A DNA stretch of 64,000 nt from Granulicella sibirica (lineage in GTDB: Bacteria; Acidobacteriota; Terriglobia; Terriglobales; Acidobacteriaceae): the NCBI RefSeq assembly GCF_004115155.1, contig NZ_RDSM01000001.1:124001-188000 (forward strand), written 5' to 3'. The notes beneath the pieces are model-generated. The model was not told where the DNA came from and made no database searches. It was given only the letters and a program-made list of their open reading frames with translations. Every line of letters starts with the position of its first letter. Positions within the stretch are counted from its first letter, which is position 1. Both the position numbers and the translations under genes were made by a program. This document shows, piece after piece, positions 1 to 8,166 of this stretch.

Positions 1-2653
1 GGAGATACGTGCCCTTCGTCAGCCGCTCCTCGACCTTCGCCTCGATCGCGTTATAGTTCGTCGTTTCCGAGTTGTTGCGGTACGTCGCCACGTTCTGAAA
101 GCGCGGATACGGCTTCAGAAGCTGCGCCGCGCTGACGTTCTTCGTCCCGATCGAACTCGAGACCGGAATCACCCCATAGTACGGGTTCGCCACCTGCGTC
201 AGCAGTGACGAGCCCTGCGCAAGCTGCGCGGCCGTCAGTTGATTCAGGTTCGAATCCGGAATACCGACATGCACGATGTGCGAGCCGACATAGGCCACAT
301 CAAACGACAGGTTGCTCGTGATCGCACGCTGCACCGCAAGGTTCCACTGCTCCACATAGCCCGAACCCGCATTCCGGTTCGCGGTATAAACGCTCTGTCC
401 CAGGCCCGCATCCGGCGTCAATGGAATCGGCGCCACGGTCGGCCCGGCAGCAAGCGCGAAGGCCGCATTCACGCTGTCCTGCGTCTTCTGCTGTACGTTC
501 TGAATGAAAGGAAACTGCGGCGTCGTGAAGGGAGTCGTGATGCCCGACTGGTCGATAAAGACAATCCCGAAGCCTGAGCGGATCACCGTCTTAGGATCGA
601 CAAGAAACGTGAAGCCAACCCGCGGCGCGACGTTTCCGTAGTGCAGCGTGCGCGCGCTCTTGGAGTTCCCATCTACCCCCAGATAGTCCAACTGCTGCGT
701 CTGCAGATTGAAGATCGCACCCTGGTTATTCTTCTCCGTCGAAGGCGAATGCAGGCTCCACCGCGCACCGATGTTGAAGGTCAGCCGGTCACTCGCACGC
801 CAGTCATCCTGCGCGAAGTACTCCTGAATATGGTCGCGCGGACGAATCTTGCTCTCCTGCAGATCGATCGAAAACGTATCGACCTGCCCAAGCAGAAAGC
901 TCGCAATCGCATTCCCGCTATTCGTCACGCCCTGCTGGTTTGTGCCCGTCGTCGTAAACGCAAAGGAGCCCGTCGGATTCGGCGGAGCAACCGCGTTAAG
1001 CTGATACCAGCGCACATCGCCGCCGAACTTAAAGGCATGCCGCCCACGCGTGTAGACCACCGTATCGACGAACTGCCACACCGCTGTCTGATACTGCGAG
1101 AAGGTACTCGCCGAAGGGCCAAGCTGCTGAAATCCGGTAAAGGTGAAGAGCGGCAGCGCGTTGTTGAAGGCAGCATTGGTCGGGATACCCGGAATGGCCA
1201 GCGCCGCCGAAGCCGTGTTCCCAAGCACAGGCCCACCAATGTTGTTATTTCGCCGCGTATACCCAAGACGCGCGTCGTTCAACAACCGGTCGGAGAAGGT
1301 ATGCGTCTCGTTCGCAACCGCCTGCTGACCGCGCACGTTCGAGAGACCCGACACACCCGCCGTCCCGATAATCCCCGTCACCGGAGGCCCGCTTCCATCC
1401 GGCAGATACGTGATCGGCTGTTCTACTTCGTTGTAATACGAGTAGCGAACGAAGGCCCGATCCTTCGCCCTGTAAGCTCCATCAACTCGCACATCGAACT
1501 GATTCTGATGATCGGCATCGTTCGCCGTTCGGCTGTAGTTATTCGCTGCGCCCGACGCCGTCGGTGTAGGAAAGCGCGCAAGCAGCGCCTTTGCCACCGG
1601 GTCAAGCGAACTTGTAATCGTATCGTTCGCGAACTCCTGCCGCACGAACTTGCCTCCGCTCGTCACCGTCGTGGCCGGGTCATAAATCTTTGAGACGCCC
1701 GTAAAGATGCCGTTCCGCTCATTGAGTGTCGGAATGGTCGAGATAACCGTCTTGCCGATAAGCTGCTTCACCCCTTGGTAGTCGCCAAAGAAGAAAAGCC
1801 GATCCCTAAGAATGGGAGCGCCGAGCGTAGCGCCATAAAGGTTGCGCCGATACTCCGGCTTACGCGCGTTGGCGGTAGAGAAGTAGTTCCGCGAGTTCAG
1901 CGCCTCATTGCGAAAGAATTCAAACAGGCTGCCATGGATCGCATTCGATCCCGCACGTGTCGCCACGTTCACAACGCCGCCGTTGAACCGGCCAAACTCC
2001 GCCGGCACATTATTCGCCTCGACCGTGAACTCCTGGATGTCGTCCAGGATCGGAAAGAACGCCACCTGTCCCGGCTCCGGCTGTAGCGCCGAGATACCGT
2101 CATAAAGATATTCGTTCGTTCTAGGTCGTCCGCCATTGATGCGCGGAAGAAGCGTACCCGGCGGTAGCTCGACCCCGGGAGCAAGTGTCGAAAGTTGGAT
2201 GAAGTTACGTGTGTTCAACGGCATCGCAACCACGGTCGGACCAGGGATGTTCGTCTGGATATTACTCGTCACGGCCTGCAGAAGCGGTGCATCGGCGTTG
2301 ACGTTCACAACCTGTTGATCGGACCCGACGCTGAGACTCAGGTCAGCAAGCACCGTCTGTCCCACGATGACCGTAACTCCCGTACGCTTCAAATGCGCAA
2401 AGCCAGGCGCCGTCACATCGAGCGCATAAGTGCCCGGATTCAAATGGCTGAAAAGGTAGTCGCCCGAACTCGAAGATACCGTCCTCTGGTGCAGGTTCGT
2501 GGAAAGCTCCGTCAACTCCACCTCGGCATTTGGAATGGCAGCGCCAGAGGTGTCCGCCACACGTCCCTGCAGATCGGCGGCTATCTGCGCCGAAGCAGTT
2601 GAGACTGCGATTCCTGCAGACAGGGTGATACAGACAATACGGGAAAGGTTCAT
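1..2653 (-). CDS. TonB-dependent receptor, Oar-like, with N-terminal carboxypeptidase regulatory-like domain (3' end outside window)
   Basis: Outer-membrane receptor that probably imports oligosaccharides or other bulky nutrients using TonB energy. The minus-strand frame is open from an ATG at 2653 to the window edge (884 codons seen; family members are usually 1000-1200). A Shine-Dalgarno AGGAGC lies just upstream. Residues 1-23 form a signal peptide ending TASAQ. Residues about 27-105 match a carboxypeptidase regulatory-like fold (ADLQGRVADTSGAAIPNAEV), followed by a plug with the conserved EFTVEANNVPAEFGRFNGG stretch and RNLYGATLGAPI, then long aromatic-rich beta-barrel strands. This architecture is typical of the very numerous Acidobacteriota receptors. 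The substrate cannot be read from the sequence. The regulator 190 bases upstream, on the same strand, may control it. Confidence 0.93.
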   Translation of the reverse strand, partial: MNLSRIVCITLSAGIAVSTASAQIAADLQGRVADTSGAAIPNAEVELTELSTNLHQRTVSSSSGDYLFSHLNPGTYALDVTAPGFAHLKRTGVTVIVGQTVLADLSLSVGSDQQVVNVNADAPLLQAVTSNIQTNIPGPTVVAMPLNTRNFIQLSTLAPGVELPPGTLLPRINGGRPRTNEYLYDGISALQPEPGQVAFFPILDDIQEFTVEANNVPAEFGRFNGGVVNVATRAGSNAIHGSLFEFFRNEALNSRNYFSTANARKPEYRRNLYGATLGAPILRDRLFFFGDYQGVKQLIGKTVISTIPTLNERNGIFTGVSKIYDPATTVTSGGKFVRQEFANDTITSSLDPVAKALLARFPTPTASGAANNYSRTANDADHQNQFDVRVDGAYRAKDRAFVRYSYYNEVEQPITYLPDGSGPPVTGIIGTAGVSGLSNVRGQQAVANETHTFSDRLLNDARLGYTRRNNNIGGPVLGNTASAALAIPGIPTNAAFNNALPLFTFTGFQQLGPSASTFSQYQTAVWQFVDTVVYTRGRHAFKFGGDVRWYQLNAVAPPNPTGSFAFTTTGTNQQGVTNSGNAIASFLLGQVDTFSIDLQESKIRPRDHIQEYFAQDDWRASDRLTFNIGARWSLHSPSTEKNNQGAIFNLQTQQLDYLGVDGNSKSARTLHYGNVAPRVGFTFLVDPKTVIRSGFGIVFIDQSGITTPFTTPQFPFIQNVQQKTQDSVNAAFALAAGPTVAPIPLTPDAGLGQSVYTANRNAGSGYVEQWNLAVQRAITSNLSFDVAYVGSHIVHVGIPDSNLNQLTAAQLAQGSSLLTQVANPYYGVIPVSSSIGTKNVSAAQLLKPYPRFQNVATYRNNSETTNYNAIEAKVEERLTKGTYL

Positions 2654-2785
2654 ACAGTAAAGCTCCTGGCAAGCGGCACACCGGGGTGTGCCGCTTCGGG
2701 CCGATTAGACTCGCGGAGATCGATGGGGTGAGAACGAATCGAACTCGAAGATCGCACATCCAGACGCGGTGAGTTCGACTCTATA

Positions 2786-2805
2786 TGACCAAAATCGTAT
2801 GGTCA
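2786..2805. promoter_or_regulatory. Inverted repeat TGACCA-N8-TGGTCA, candidate operator
   Basis: A perfect 6-bp inverted repeat with an 8-base spacer lies in the 192-base gap between the HTH-TOBE regulator and the TonB receptor. It sits about 130 bases upstream of the receptor start, where an operator or activator site would be expected. Binding by the adjacent regulator is inference only. Confidence 0.35.
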
Positions 2806-2845
2806 ACGAAAGATGGAGCTTCACCTTCGCAAGGGAAACAGACGG

Positions 2846-3271
2846 CTACGCGGGCTCGTCAAGCCGCTCGATCATCACGTCAGTTGACTTGATGAGAGCA
2901 GCGGCGCTATCGCCCTTCTTGAGTTGCAACTCGCGAACCGCTCCCGCCGTGATGATGGCCGTAATGTGAGTATCTCCCACCGCAAGGATCACCTCGGCGA
3001 GCAGGCCTTCGACACGGATGCTCACCACCTTGCCGGCAAGTTGATTCCGCCCACTCACCCTGCGAAACCGTTCTCTCGACTCGGCCGCCGGCTTGGCGCT
3101 GTCTTTCACGAGGTAAGGCTTCAACGCACTCTCTGCCACACGGTGATGCCCGCCGGGCGTCCGCACGGTCTTCAGCTTGCCGTTCAGAATCCACTGCTTG
3201 ATCGTAGGGTAGCTGATCCCGATCAGGTGAGCAGCCTCGCGCGGAGTGAGCATATGATCTGTCGTCGCCAT
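2846..3271 (-). CDS. HTH (MerR/excisionase-type) - TOBE domain protein, molybdate-responsive-type regulator
   Basis: 141-residue cytoplasmic protein. Residues about 7-52 form a MerR-like/excisionase helix-turn-helix (LTPREAAHLIGISYPTIKQW, then a wing with TPGGHHR). Residues about 74-137 form a TOBE/molybdopterin-binding (Mop) domain (NQLAGKVVSIRVEGLLAEV ... ITAGAVRELQLKKGD). TOBE domains bind molybdate or related oxyanions, so this is likely a small ModE-like sensor that couples an oxyanion to DNA binding. I chose the ATG at 3271; the frame extends 25 residues further upstream without domain content, and an ATG at 3253 is also possible. It is on the same strand as, and upstream of, the TonB receptor. 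No molybdate transporter genes are visible nearby. Confidence 0.8.
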   Translation of the reverse strand: MATTDHMLTPREAAHLIGISYPTIKQWILNGKLKTVRTPGGHHRVAESALKPYLVKDSAKPAAESRERFRRVSGRNQLAGKVVSIRVEGLLAEVILAVGDTHITAIITAGAVRELQLKKGDSAAALIKSTDVMIERLDEPA

Positions 3272-3341
3272 CACGTATAGATGTAGCACCTTTCGCACAA
3301 ACCCGATACGCTCCACGGCGCCGCGAGTACAGCGCGTCGAG

Positions 3342-3355
3342 AGCAAACGCTTACA
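3342..3355 (-). promoter_or_regulatory. CRE-like LacI-family operator
   Basis: Read on the minus strand the site is TGTAAGCGTTTGCT, which fits the catabolite-responsive-element consensus TGWAARCGYTWNCW at all 14 positions. LacI/GalR proteins recognise such sites with a central CG. It lies between the divergent HTH-TOBE gene and the LacI-family gene starting at 3492, so it could control either. Confidence 0.5.
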
Positions 3356-3465
3356 TCAAAAGGTCCAACACCGGTAGCAGGCCTCGACCCTCAAAAGGGC
3401 CGCACTCACCCGCCCAGAAGGATCACCCAGCGTATCTGTTATGGTGGCAGTGCTTCGCGCTATGC

Positions 3466-3479
3466 TGTAAACGCATTCC
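3466..3479 (+). promoter_or_regulatory. Second, weaker CRE-like operator
   Basis: TGTAAACGCATTCC matches the CRE-type consensus at 12 of 14 positions and lies only 12 bases before the LacI-family start codon. With the site at 3342-3355 it suggests autoregulation with two operators about 125 bases apart. The regulatory role is inferred. Confidence 0.35.
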
Positions 3480-3491
3480 TGCAAACACCTT

Positions 3492-4589
3492 ATGCCAGAA
3501 AAACCTCCGTCCAAACGCACGCGAAAACCAAAAGAGGGCGATCCCGACCGGATGGATATTCGCACCATCGCGCACGCGGCGAAGGTGTCGATCGCCACCG
3601 TCTCGCGCACCATCAATCGTGTGCCCACCGTCAATCCCAGGATCGCCAAGCGCGTCTGGGAGGTCATCGACGAGCTCAACTACTTTCCCAACACCCAGGC
3701 CCGCGCCCTCGTCTCCGGACGAAGCTGGATCCTTGGTCTCATCGTCTCCGAGATCACCAATCCCTTCTTCCCCGAGCTCATCCAGGGCTTTGAAGAAGTC
3801 GCCATCGAACACGGCTACGAGATCCTCGTCAGTTCTACCAACTACGACCCAAAGCGCATGTCGCAGTGCATCCGCCGCATGCTCGAGCGCAAGGTCGACG
3901 GTGTCGCCATCATGACCTTCGGTATCGAGGAGCCGCTCCTCGATCAGCTCGCCCAGCGCAAGGTTCCCATGGTCTTCGTCGACATCGGCCCCGATCAACC
4001 CGGCGTCAGCATCCTCAAGGTCGATTACCACCACGGCATTCGTCAGGGCGTGCAGCATCTCGCCGCCCTCGGCCATCGCAGGATAGCTTTTATTAGTGGC
4101 CCCATGCGCCTGCACTCGTCGCTCTCCCGCCTCAACGCTTTCAATGCGTCTCTGGAAGAGTGCGGCATCAATCCGAATCCTGCATGGATCCTTGAAGGCG
4201 ACCACACGCTCGAAGGGGGCACCGCCGCCATGCAAACCCTCCTCAACGGTGGCGATCTCCCCACTGCGGTGATGTGCTCGAACGACATGACCGCCATCGG
4301 CGTCCTGCACAAGATGTATCGCGCCGGCCTCCGCGTGCCCGACGATCTCTCGGTCATCGGCTTCGACGACATCCACATCGCCGAGGTCACCATCCCACCG
4401 CTCACCTCGATCCAGATGTCCCGCTTCGAGATTGCGCGAGCAGCCGTCACCGCCCTCCGCGCGCAGCTCGAAGACGCCAAGGACCTCCCGCATCAACGCG
4501 AGTTCGACATCCGCACCGACCTGGTCGTCCGCGAATCCACAAGCTTCCCGCGCGGGACCATGAAGAACCTCCGCAAGGCAAAGAAGTAA
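3492..4589 (+). CDS. LacI/GalR family transcriptional regulator
   Basis: 365-residue sugar-responsive repressor or activator. The LacI helix-turn-helix is at residues about 21-70 (MDIRTIAHAAKVSIATVSRT, with the hinge helix ending NYFPNTQARAL). A periplasmic-binding-protein-like effector domain follows (SRSWILGLIVSEITNPFF style, ...IPPLTSIQMSRFEIARAA near the end). The N-terminus has a basic 20-residue extension; a second ATG at 3552 starts exactly at the HTH and could be the real start, as no clear ribosome site precedes either. Two CRE-like sites lie directly upstream. The following glycosyltransferase starts 8 bases after the stop, suggesting co-transcription. The effector sugar is unknown. 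Confidence 0.95.
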   Translation: MPEKPPSKRTRKPKEGDPDRMDIRTIAHAAKVSIATVSRTINRVPTVNPRIAKRVWEVIDELNYFPNTQARALVSGRSWILGLIVSEITNPFFPELIQGFEEVAIEHGYEILVSSTNYDPKRMSQCIRRMLERKVDGVAIMTFGIEEPLLDQLAQRKVPMVFVDIGPDQPGVSILKVDYHHGIRQGVQHLAALGHRRIAFISGPMRLHSSLSRLNAFNASLEECGINPNPAWILEGDHTLEGGTAAMQTLLNGGDLPTAVMCSNDMTAIGVLHKMYRAGLRVPDDLSVIGFDDIHIAEVTIPPLTSIQMSRFEIARAAVTALRAQLEDAKDLPHQREFDIRTDLVVRESTSFPRGTMKNLRKAKK

Positions 4590-4597
4590 GCCGGCGC

Positions 4598-5761
4598 ATG
4601 CGCATCGTTCAAACAGTCTTCGGTGTCTTCCATCACTTCGAACTAGCCCGCCAGCTTCATCAACGAGGCCACCTCGAGCGCATCTACTCGACCTGGCCGT
4701 GGGCCCGCCTGAAACGCGAAGGCCTCCCACGAGAGCTAGTCAGCACCTATCCCTGGGTCCACACGCCCGAGATGCTCCTCCAGCGTTACGGCGTCAAGAA
4801 CCCTTGGCTCCTCGACCAGATCTCCTACGCCAACGCCCTCTCCTTCGACGCCTACACCTCGCGCCGGCTTGCGCGCAAACCCGCGCCCGACGCCCTCATC
4901 GCCATCTCCGGCTCCTCCCTGAAAACTGGCGCTGAACTCCAATCGCGCGGCGCCCGCCTCATCTGCGATCGCGGCTCCTCACATCAGCGCTATCAGGAGC
5001 AGATCGTCTCCGACGAGTACCGCCGCTGGGGTGTCGACCGCCCAGTCACCGATATCCGCGACATCCTGCGCGAAGAGAAGATCTACGCCATCGCCGACGC
5101 CATCACCGTCCCGTCCACCTTCGCCGCGCGATCGTTCATCGAAAGCGGCGTCGATCCGGCAAAGCTCCACGTCATCCCGTACGGCGTCCGCCTCGAACAG
5201 TTCATCAAATCCGGCGAGCCCCCCAGAGACCGCTTCGAAGTCCTCTTCGCCGGCTCCGTCGGCCTGCGCAAAGGCATTCCCTATCTCCTCGAAGCCTTTG
5301 CACAACTTAGCCGCGGAGCAAAGCGCCTGCGCATCGCGGGCTCCCTTCATCCCGACCTGGAGAGCGTCCTTCCCCGTCTTCCCCAGCAGCATGTGGAGTT
5401 CCTAGGGCCTGTCGATCAAGCCACCCTCGCAACGCTCATGAGCACAAGCCACGTCCTCGCCCTGCCCAGCATCGAGGATGGCTTCGGCCTCGTCATCGGC
5501 CAGGCACTTGCCTGCGGATGCCCCGTCATCGTCTCCGAACATACCGGCGGGCCCGACATGATCACCGAAGGCGTCGAGGGCTTCATCATCCCGATTCGCG
5601 ACGCATCAACACTCCGCGATCGCATGCAGCAGATCTGCGACGAGTCACACCTGCAATCCCGCATGCGAGCGGCAGGGCTCGCCCGCATGCAACATCTCGG
5701 CGGATGGGACGACTACGGCGGTCGCTGGGAGAGCCTCCTCCACACCCTCACCGGCCGCTAG
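4598..5761 (+). CDS. Glycosyltransferase family 4 (GT-B) protein
   Basis: 387-residue transferase of the GT-B fold, expected to add a sugar from a nucleotide donor to a cell-surface glycan at the cytoplasmic membrane face. The C-terminal half carries the glycosyl transferases group 1 signature: VLFAGSVGLRKGIPYLLEAF for donor binding, then LPSIEDGFGLVIGQALACGC with the E-x7-E motif, and GGPDMITEGVEGF. The start ATG at 4598 gives the typical N-terminus MRIVQTVFGVFHHFELARQL. It lies 8 bases after the LacI gene. Its stop shares the palindrome CTAG with the convergent flippase gene. Donor and acceptor are unknown. Confidence 0.92.
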   Translation: MRIVQTVFGVFHHFELARQLHQRGHLERIYSTWPWARLKREGLPRELVSTYPWVHTPEMLLQRYGVKNPWLLDQISYANALSFDAYTSRRLARKPAPDALIAISGSSLKTGAELQSRGARLICDRGSSHQRYQEQIVSDEYRRWGVDRPVTDIRDILREEKIYAIADAITVPSTFAARSFIESGVDPAKLHVIPYGVRLEQFIKSGEPPRDRFEVLFAGSVGLRKGIPYLLEAFAQLSRGAKRLRIAGSLHPDLESVLPRLPQQHVEFLGPVDQATLATLMSTSHVLALPSIEDGFGLVIGQALACGCPVIVSEHTGGPDMITEGVEGFIIPIRDASTLRDRMQQICDESHLQSRMRAAGLARMQHLGGWDDYGGRWESLLHTLTGR

Positions 5762-7284
5762 GCAAATCTCTTCCTCAGCCGTCCCTGGAATTTCCCCCAC
5801 ACCGGCACAAGGTCATACAGCGGCACCCCAAGCCCAAGCAGAAGCCCGCCGTTCACCACCGCAATCCCCACCTGCTCCGCGAGTGGAAGGTGCCACGTGT
5901 AAGGCAGAGCAAACACCGCCCCAAGCAGAAAAGCACCGGAAAGTAGCCCGAGCCGCACAAGGTATCTCTTATCCAGCTCCTCCTGCCCCCGGAAGAACCT
6001 CGCATTCAGATGCACGAGATAAACAAGCTGCGCCGTCTCCACCGCCAGCCAACTCCAGAGCAGGCCTTTCAACCCAAACCGTGGAATGAACGCGACCCAG
6101 AGCGCCCCCAGCCCCACGTACGATCCGAACATGAACCGCGCCAGCTCCTGGTGCGTATTCGTCGAAAACTGAAACTGAAACTTGTGCTCCTTGGTGGACA
6201 TCACGATGGAGGTCGCGGCACTCAGCAGGTACACTCCCGGATCGAACAACTGCGGCTGCTTTAGCCAGATTGTCAGCAGGAACGGACACAGGTAAAGCAC
6301 GCCAACATTCGCGATCGGGATCACCGCGAAGATCAGCCGCTCCGAGTAGTTGTACAGTCGGCTCAGCCCCTTCCAGTCGTTCTTCGCAAAAAGGCTCGTC
6401 ACCTCCGGCCCGATCGCCTGCGTCAGCGCGTTCAGCAGGTTGCGCGTCATCGAGAAGATCGTCCGCATCACCGAAAAAAGCGTCACCGCGGCGCCCCCGG
6501 CGGTCCGCTGCAGAATAAGTATCGGCAATTGATACACAAGAAAATTGCTCGAAAAGATCAGCGCAAAGTATCCCGAAGGCTTCAGGATCTTCGTCACAAG
6601 CGCACCGTCCCAATACCGCAGCGTCGGAAAGATATCCGGCCCCGTCCGATGAAGATGCGCCATCTGCAACAGGAGGCACACCGCAAGCCCGGAGCACTGC
6701 GCCACCGCGATCCCCGCGAACGACGCGTGCAGCAGCACTGCCACCAGTGCCGTCCCAATCAGCGTAAGGTTCTTCGCATTGTTCCAGTAAGCCCCAACGT
6801 AAGCCTTGCCGAGAACCATGAACGTCCCGGCAAAATATCCGAAGATAATGTTGATCAGCGCCTGCAGCGCCATGAAGAACACCGCCGTCTGCACCACCAG
6901 CGGAGCCACCACCGGGTCTCCGTGGAAACCATCCATCTTCAACATATGCTGCAGCGGAAGCACAAACGCACACGTCGCCACCAGCGCCGCGGTTGCCACA
7001 ATCCCAAGCAAAAGCCGCAACGCCGTCGATTGGTTCACATGAAACTCGTCCATGTCGCCGCGATGGTACCGCACCGTCAGGTCCTGGTTGACGAACGTCT
7101 GCACACCAAAGTCGAGCGTGCCCAGATACGAGACCGCCGCCGAGATCGCAAGCCACTCCCCATATCCTGCCCTGCCGTACACATGAAGGAAAAGCGGGAC
7201 CAGCGCCACCTGCTGCAACACCGCGATCACATGCGACGAGAAAAGAGCCGACAGGTTCTTGGCGATCCCGCGAACGCCGCTCAC
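5758..7284 (-). CDS. Polysaccharide flippase-like membrane protein (MOP superfamily, Wzx-type)
   Basis: 508-residue integral membrane protein with about 12-14 hydrophobic segments spread along the length. The N-terminus (VLQQVALVPLFLHVYGRAGYGEWLAISAA) is typical of O-antigen/teichoic-acid flippases, which move lipid-linked glycans across the inner membrane. It is convergent with the GT4 gene, and the two stop codons overlap in CTAG. Together they suggest a small surface-polysaccharide locus, although no polymerase or other transferases are seen here. Its start lies 22 bases downstream of the thiS stop on the same strand, so it may be transcribed with the thi genes. Substrate unknown. Confidence 0.88.
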   Translation of the reverse strand: MSGVRGIAKNLSALFSSHVIAVLQQVALVPLFLHVYGRAGYGEWLAISAAVSYLGTLDFGVQTFVNQDLTVRYHRGDMDEFHVNQSTALRLLLGIVATAALVATCAFVLPLQHMLKMDGFHGDPVVAPLVVQTAVFFMALQALINIIFGYFAGTFMVLGKAYVGAYWNNAKNLTLIGTALVAVLLHASFAGIAVAQCSGLAVCLLLQMAHLHRTGPDIFPTLRYWDGALVTKILKPSGYFALIFSSNFLVYQLPILILQRTAGGAAVTLFSVMRTIFSMTRNLLNALTQAIGPEVTSLFAKNDWKGLSRLYNYSERLIFAVIPIANVGVLYLCPFLLTIWLKQPQLFDPGVYLLSAATSIVMSTKEHKFQFQFSTNTHQELARFMFGSYVGLGALWVAFIPRFGLKGLLWSWLAVETAQLVYLVHLNARFFRGQEELDKRYLVRLGLLSGAFLLGAVFALPYTWHLPLAEQVGIAVVNGGLLLGLGVPLYDLVPVWGKFQGRLRKRFA

Positions 7285-7306
7285 CGGCCCTGCAGCCCCC
7301 CAGCCG

Positions 7307-7543
7307 TCATACCGCTGTGGCCTCTACGCTTCCCCCGCCGACGAAGTGCACAAGCTCGAGCTTGTCCCCATCCGCAAGCACCGTCTCGCCCCACCGCTGT
7401 CGCGAGACGATCTCGCCGTTCCGCTCCAGCGCAATGCGATCTCCCTTGAGCCCAAGCTCGACCACAAGATCCGCAAGGCTCGCATCGACCCCGAGCGCGT
7501 CAAAGCTACGGGCCTGCCCATTCAGCGTAAGCGTAAGTGACAT
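7307..7543 (-). CDS. thiS: Sulfur carrier protein ThiS, with extra C-terminal tail
   Basis: 78-residue beta-grasp protein that carries sulfur as a C-terminal thiocarboxylate for assembly of the thiamine thiazole. The fold is clear (MSLTLTLNGQ start, RIALERNGEIVSRQRWGE, DGDKLELVHFVGGG). The start ATG at 7543 was chosen because it begins the first beta strand; an upstream in-frame start at 7570 adds 9 unlikely residues. Oddly, seven residues (SVEATAV) follow the Gly-Gly-Gly that normally ends the protein. The terminal glycine must be free for adenylation by ThiF, so the tail would have to be trimmed, unless translation or the sequence differs. No thiF or thiG is in the window; thiD lies 0.6 kb upstream. 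Confidence 0.85.
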   Translation of the reverse strand: MSLTLTLNGQARSFDALGVDASLADLVVELGLKGDRIALERNGEIVSRQRWGETVLADGDKLELVHFVGGGSVEATAV

Positions 7544-7637
7544 AACATCTTCGAGGGTAGCAGGGATCACCCGCCCCGCGCATCACCAGCAGCTTTGGCG
7601 GTTCTCCGGAAGGTGCATGGGAAGCGGCGGTGCACAA

Positions 7638-7708
7638 GTCGTTTTCTCTCAACGAAAACGACCTTCAATTTCGACTACTGGAACCACTGCATCAGGAGAA
7701 GTGCTCTA
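7638..7708 (-). repeat. Dispersed hairpin repeat, copy A
   Basis: A 71-base unit also found at 10279-10350. It has a perfect 9-bp stem (GTCGTTTTC / GAAAACGAC, loop of 7) at 7638-7662, then a variable middle, then TCAGGAGAAGTGCTCTA at 7692-7708. In both copies the last three bases are the stop codon of the upstream minus-strand gene. It may be a REP/MITE-like element or a transcript-processing hairpin. Confidence 0.6.
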
Positions 7709-8044
7709 AGCCGCCTTTGGCTCCGCGCCAACCGCCTGCCGCACCCACTCGCGCACGCGCGTTCCCAGCGGAACGATCACAGGGCACGACTCGAACACCG
7801 CCCGGTTCAGCCGCATCAGCATCTTCACCGCTTCTTCCTCGGACTTCGTATACGGAGCCTGCGTCAGAAACATGCGCGAGTCGATCAGATACTCAACCGC
7901 ATGCGCCAGCTTCTCAAGCGCAATGCCCTGCTGCCTGCTCGCCCTCCGGCGGCTGAACAGGTCCGCGTCCTGTGCCCTTTCGCCGGCTGTGTTCGGCTGC
8001 CTGAGAGATGTTCCAAACGCTTCATGGGTCACTGCACGTGGCAT
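7706..8044 (-). CDS. Hypothetical protein between thiS and thiD
   Basis: 112 residues, no family recognised. The ATG at 8044 has a good Shine-Dalgarno (GGAG about 8 bases upstream), which rules against longer readings of the frame that run into thiD. The sequence is soluble, basic near residues 30-40 (SRRRASRQQG), then predicted alpha-helical (IALEKLAHAVEYLIDSRMF, EEEAVKMLMRLNRAVFESC). It has no signal peptide or membrane segment. It sits in the same orientation between thiD and thiS, which hints at, but does not prove, a link to thiamine metabolism. Its stop codon is the boundary of hairpin repeat copy A. Confidence 0.65.
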   Translation of the reverse strand: MPRAVTHEAFGTSLRQPNTAGERAQDADLFSRRRASRQQGIALEKLAHAVEYLIDSRMFLTQAPYTKSEEEAVKMLMRLNRAVFESCPVIVPLGTRVREWVRQAVGAEPKAA

Positions 8045-8166
8045 AGATATCTCCGTCCTGGTGGAATCATCGGCGACTCGCCACAACCGCTTCAGCCGTT
8101 TAGATACGTCTTTCGTTACCTCGGATATTCCCGGATGGCACCTTGGTTGCAGACAGGCTCCCGAGC

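Noticed and set aside
641..1693. Long plus-strand open frame (350 codons)
   Set aside because: Antisense to the TonB receptor; extremely arginine-rich with no domain, an effect of high GC.
4274..4597. N-terminal extension of the GT4 frame
   Set aside because: It overlaps the LacI gene in another frame; the ATG at 4598 begins the expected fold.
3423..4730. Minus-strand open frame of 435 codons
   Set aside because: Antisense to the LacI gene and the start of the GT4 gene; aspartate/glycine-rich composition typical of shadow frames.
7544..8166. TPP riboswitch near the thi genes
   Set aside because: I looked for the conserved CTGAGA and ACCTGATC elements on the minus strand and found no matching pair.
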